Positions 47,139 through 47,198 of a stretch of 47,198 nucleotides of DNA are shown piece after piece. The position numbers and the translations under genes are program-made. The stretch comes from JBAYJC01 sp041665285. Lineage in GTDB: Bacteria > Patescibacteriota > Patescibacteriia > 2-12-FULL-60-25. The notes beneath the pieces were generated by a model. The model worked only from the letters and a program-made list of their open reading frames with translations. It made no database searches and was not told the DNA's origin. Positions within the stretch are counted from its first letter, which is position 1. Each line of letters opens with the position of its first letter. The stretch lies in assembly GCA_041665285.1 (NCBI GenBank), contig JBAYJC010000009.1, forward strand, positions 1 through 47,198. Reading direction: 5' to 3'.

Positions 47139-47198
47139 TGGTGCGCGCGCCTGGGCTCGAACCAGGAACCGGGTGTGTATAAGACACCTGCTCTACCA
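47139..47198 (-). tRNA. tRNA-Ile (anticodon UAU), 5' end cut by the window edge
   Basis: From the window edge the minus strand shows the 3' part of the D-arm, the anticodon stem GGTGT/ACACC with 7-nt loop CTTATAC (anticodon TAT), T-arm CCTGG-TTCGAGC-CCAGG, acceptor strand CGCGCGC, discriminator A and encoded CCA. The loop fits the tRNA rules (U33, purine 37). TAT reads AUA. The missing 5' bases prevent a full check. Confidence 0.75.

Overview
The window looks like a chromosomal segment of a Patescibacteria (Candidate Phyla Radiation) bacterium with moderate to slightly high GC. The evidence is indirect: small intergenic gaps, many core genes without a Shine-Dalgarno (SD) sequence, an enlarged NDK, a short MutY without its usual C-terminal domain, an H+-pyrophosphatase, large secreted or membrane-anchored proteins of unknown function, and many orphan genes. 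TGA ends several genes (for example recQ), so the standard bacterial code applies, not the UGA=Gly code of Gracilibacteria. A lineage near Uhrbacteria/ABY1 is possible but cannot be fixed from the sequence.

Layout. 1-1.6 kb: start of an exported protein and a formylglycine-generating-enzyme-like lipoprotein. 1.7-7.1 kb: surface proteins (a 1002-aa glycine-rich duplicated protein) and membrane proteins, one of them CruF/DUF422-like. 7-11.2 kb: FAD/NAD oxidoreductase, hppA, orphan, Nudix hydrolase. 11.1-13.2 kb: two tandem, mosaic paralogues and a cloverleaf-shaped repeat. 13.3-19.2 kb: anchored coiled-coil protein, mutY, tatD, zinc-finger-like orphan, cvpA-like, metG, rsmI, a 37-aa membrane peptide. 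19.2-25.8 kb: lipoprotein, clpB under a CIRCE operator, ndk plus 5'-nucleotidase, rpmF, nusB-rnc and tRNA-Arg(UCG). 26-28.7 kb: four single-gene units in a row, three of them orphans and one a CDP-alcohol phosphatidyltransferase. 28.7-36.9 kb: an eRF1-like/host-attachment-like protein, then a four-gene minus-strand operon: lipoprotein, ECF sigma factor, membrane-anchored alpha-2-macroglobulin-like protein, Memo-like lipoprotein. 37-47 kb: orphans, a degenerate ADP-ribosylglycohydrolase, secreted beta-propeller protein, bacteriohemerythrin, short UDP-glucose-dehydrogenase-like protein, SH3-containing secreted protein, DUF4342, recQ, and a truncated tRNA-Ile(UAU) at the right edge.

Two signals stand out. 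First, the sigma factor and the A2M-like protein overlap by 8 bp, and the A2M-like protein has a ~92-residue cytoplasmic N-terminus followed by one membrane helix. This is the architecture of a sigma/anti-sigma pair in which the sensor would be a protease-trap fold. Second, genes fall into two initiation classes. Core genes have no SD, and several have a -10 hexamer only 6-11 nt before the ATG (leaderless). Orphan genes have a TTGACA-like -35, mostly 17-18 bp spacing, a strong SD and usually their own hairpin terminator.

No CRISPR array, integrase, transposase or rRNA gene was seen.
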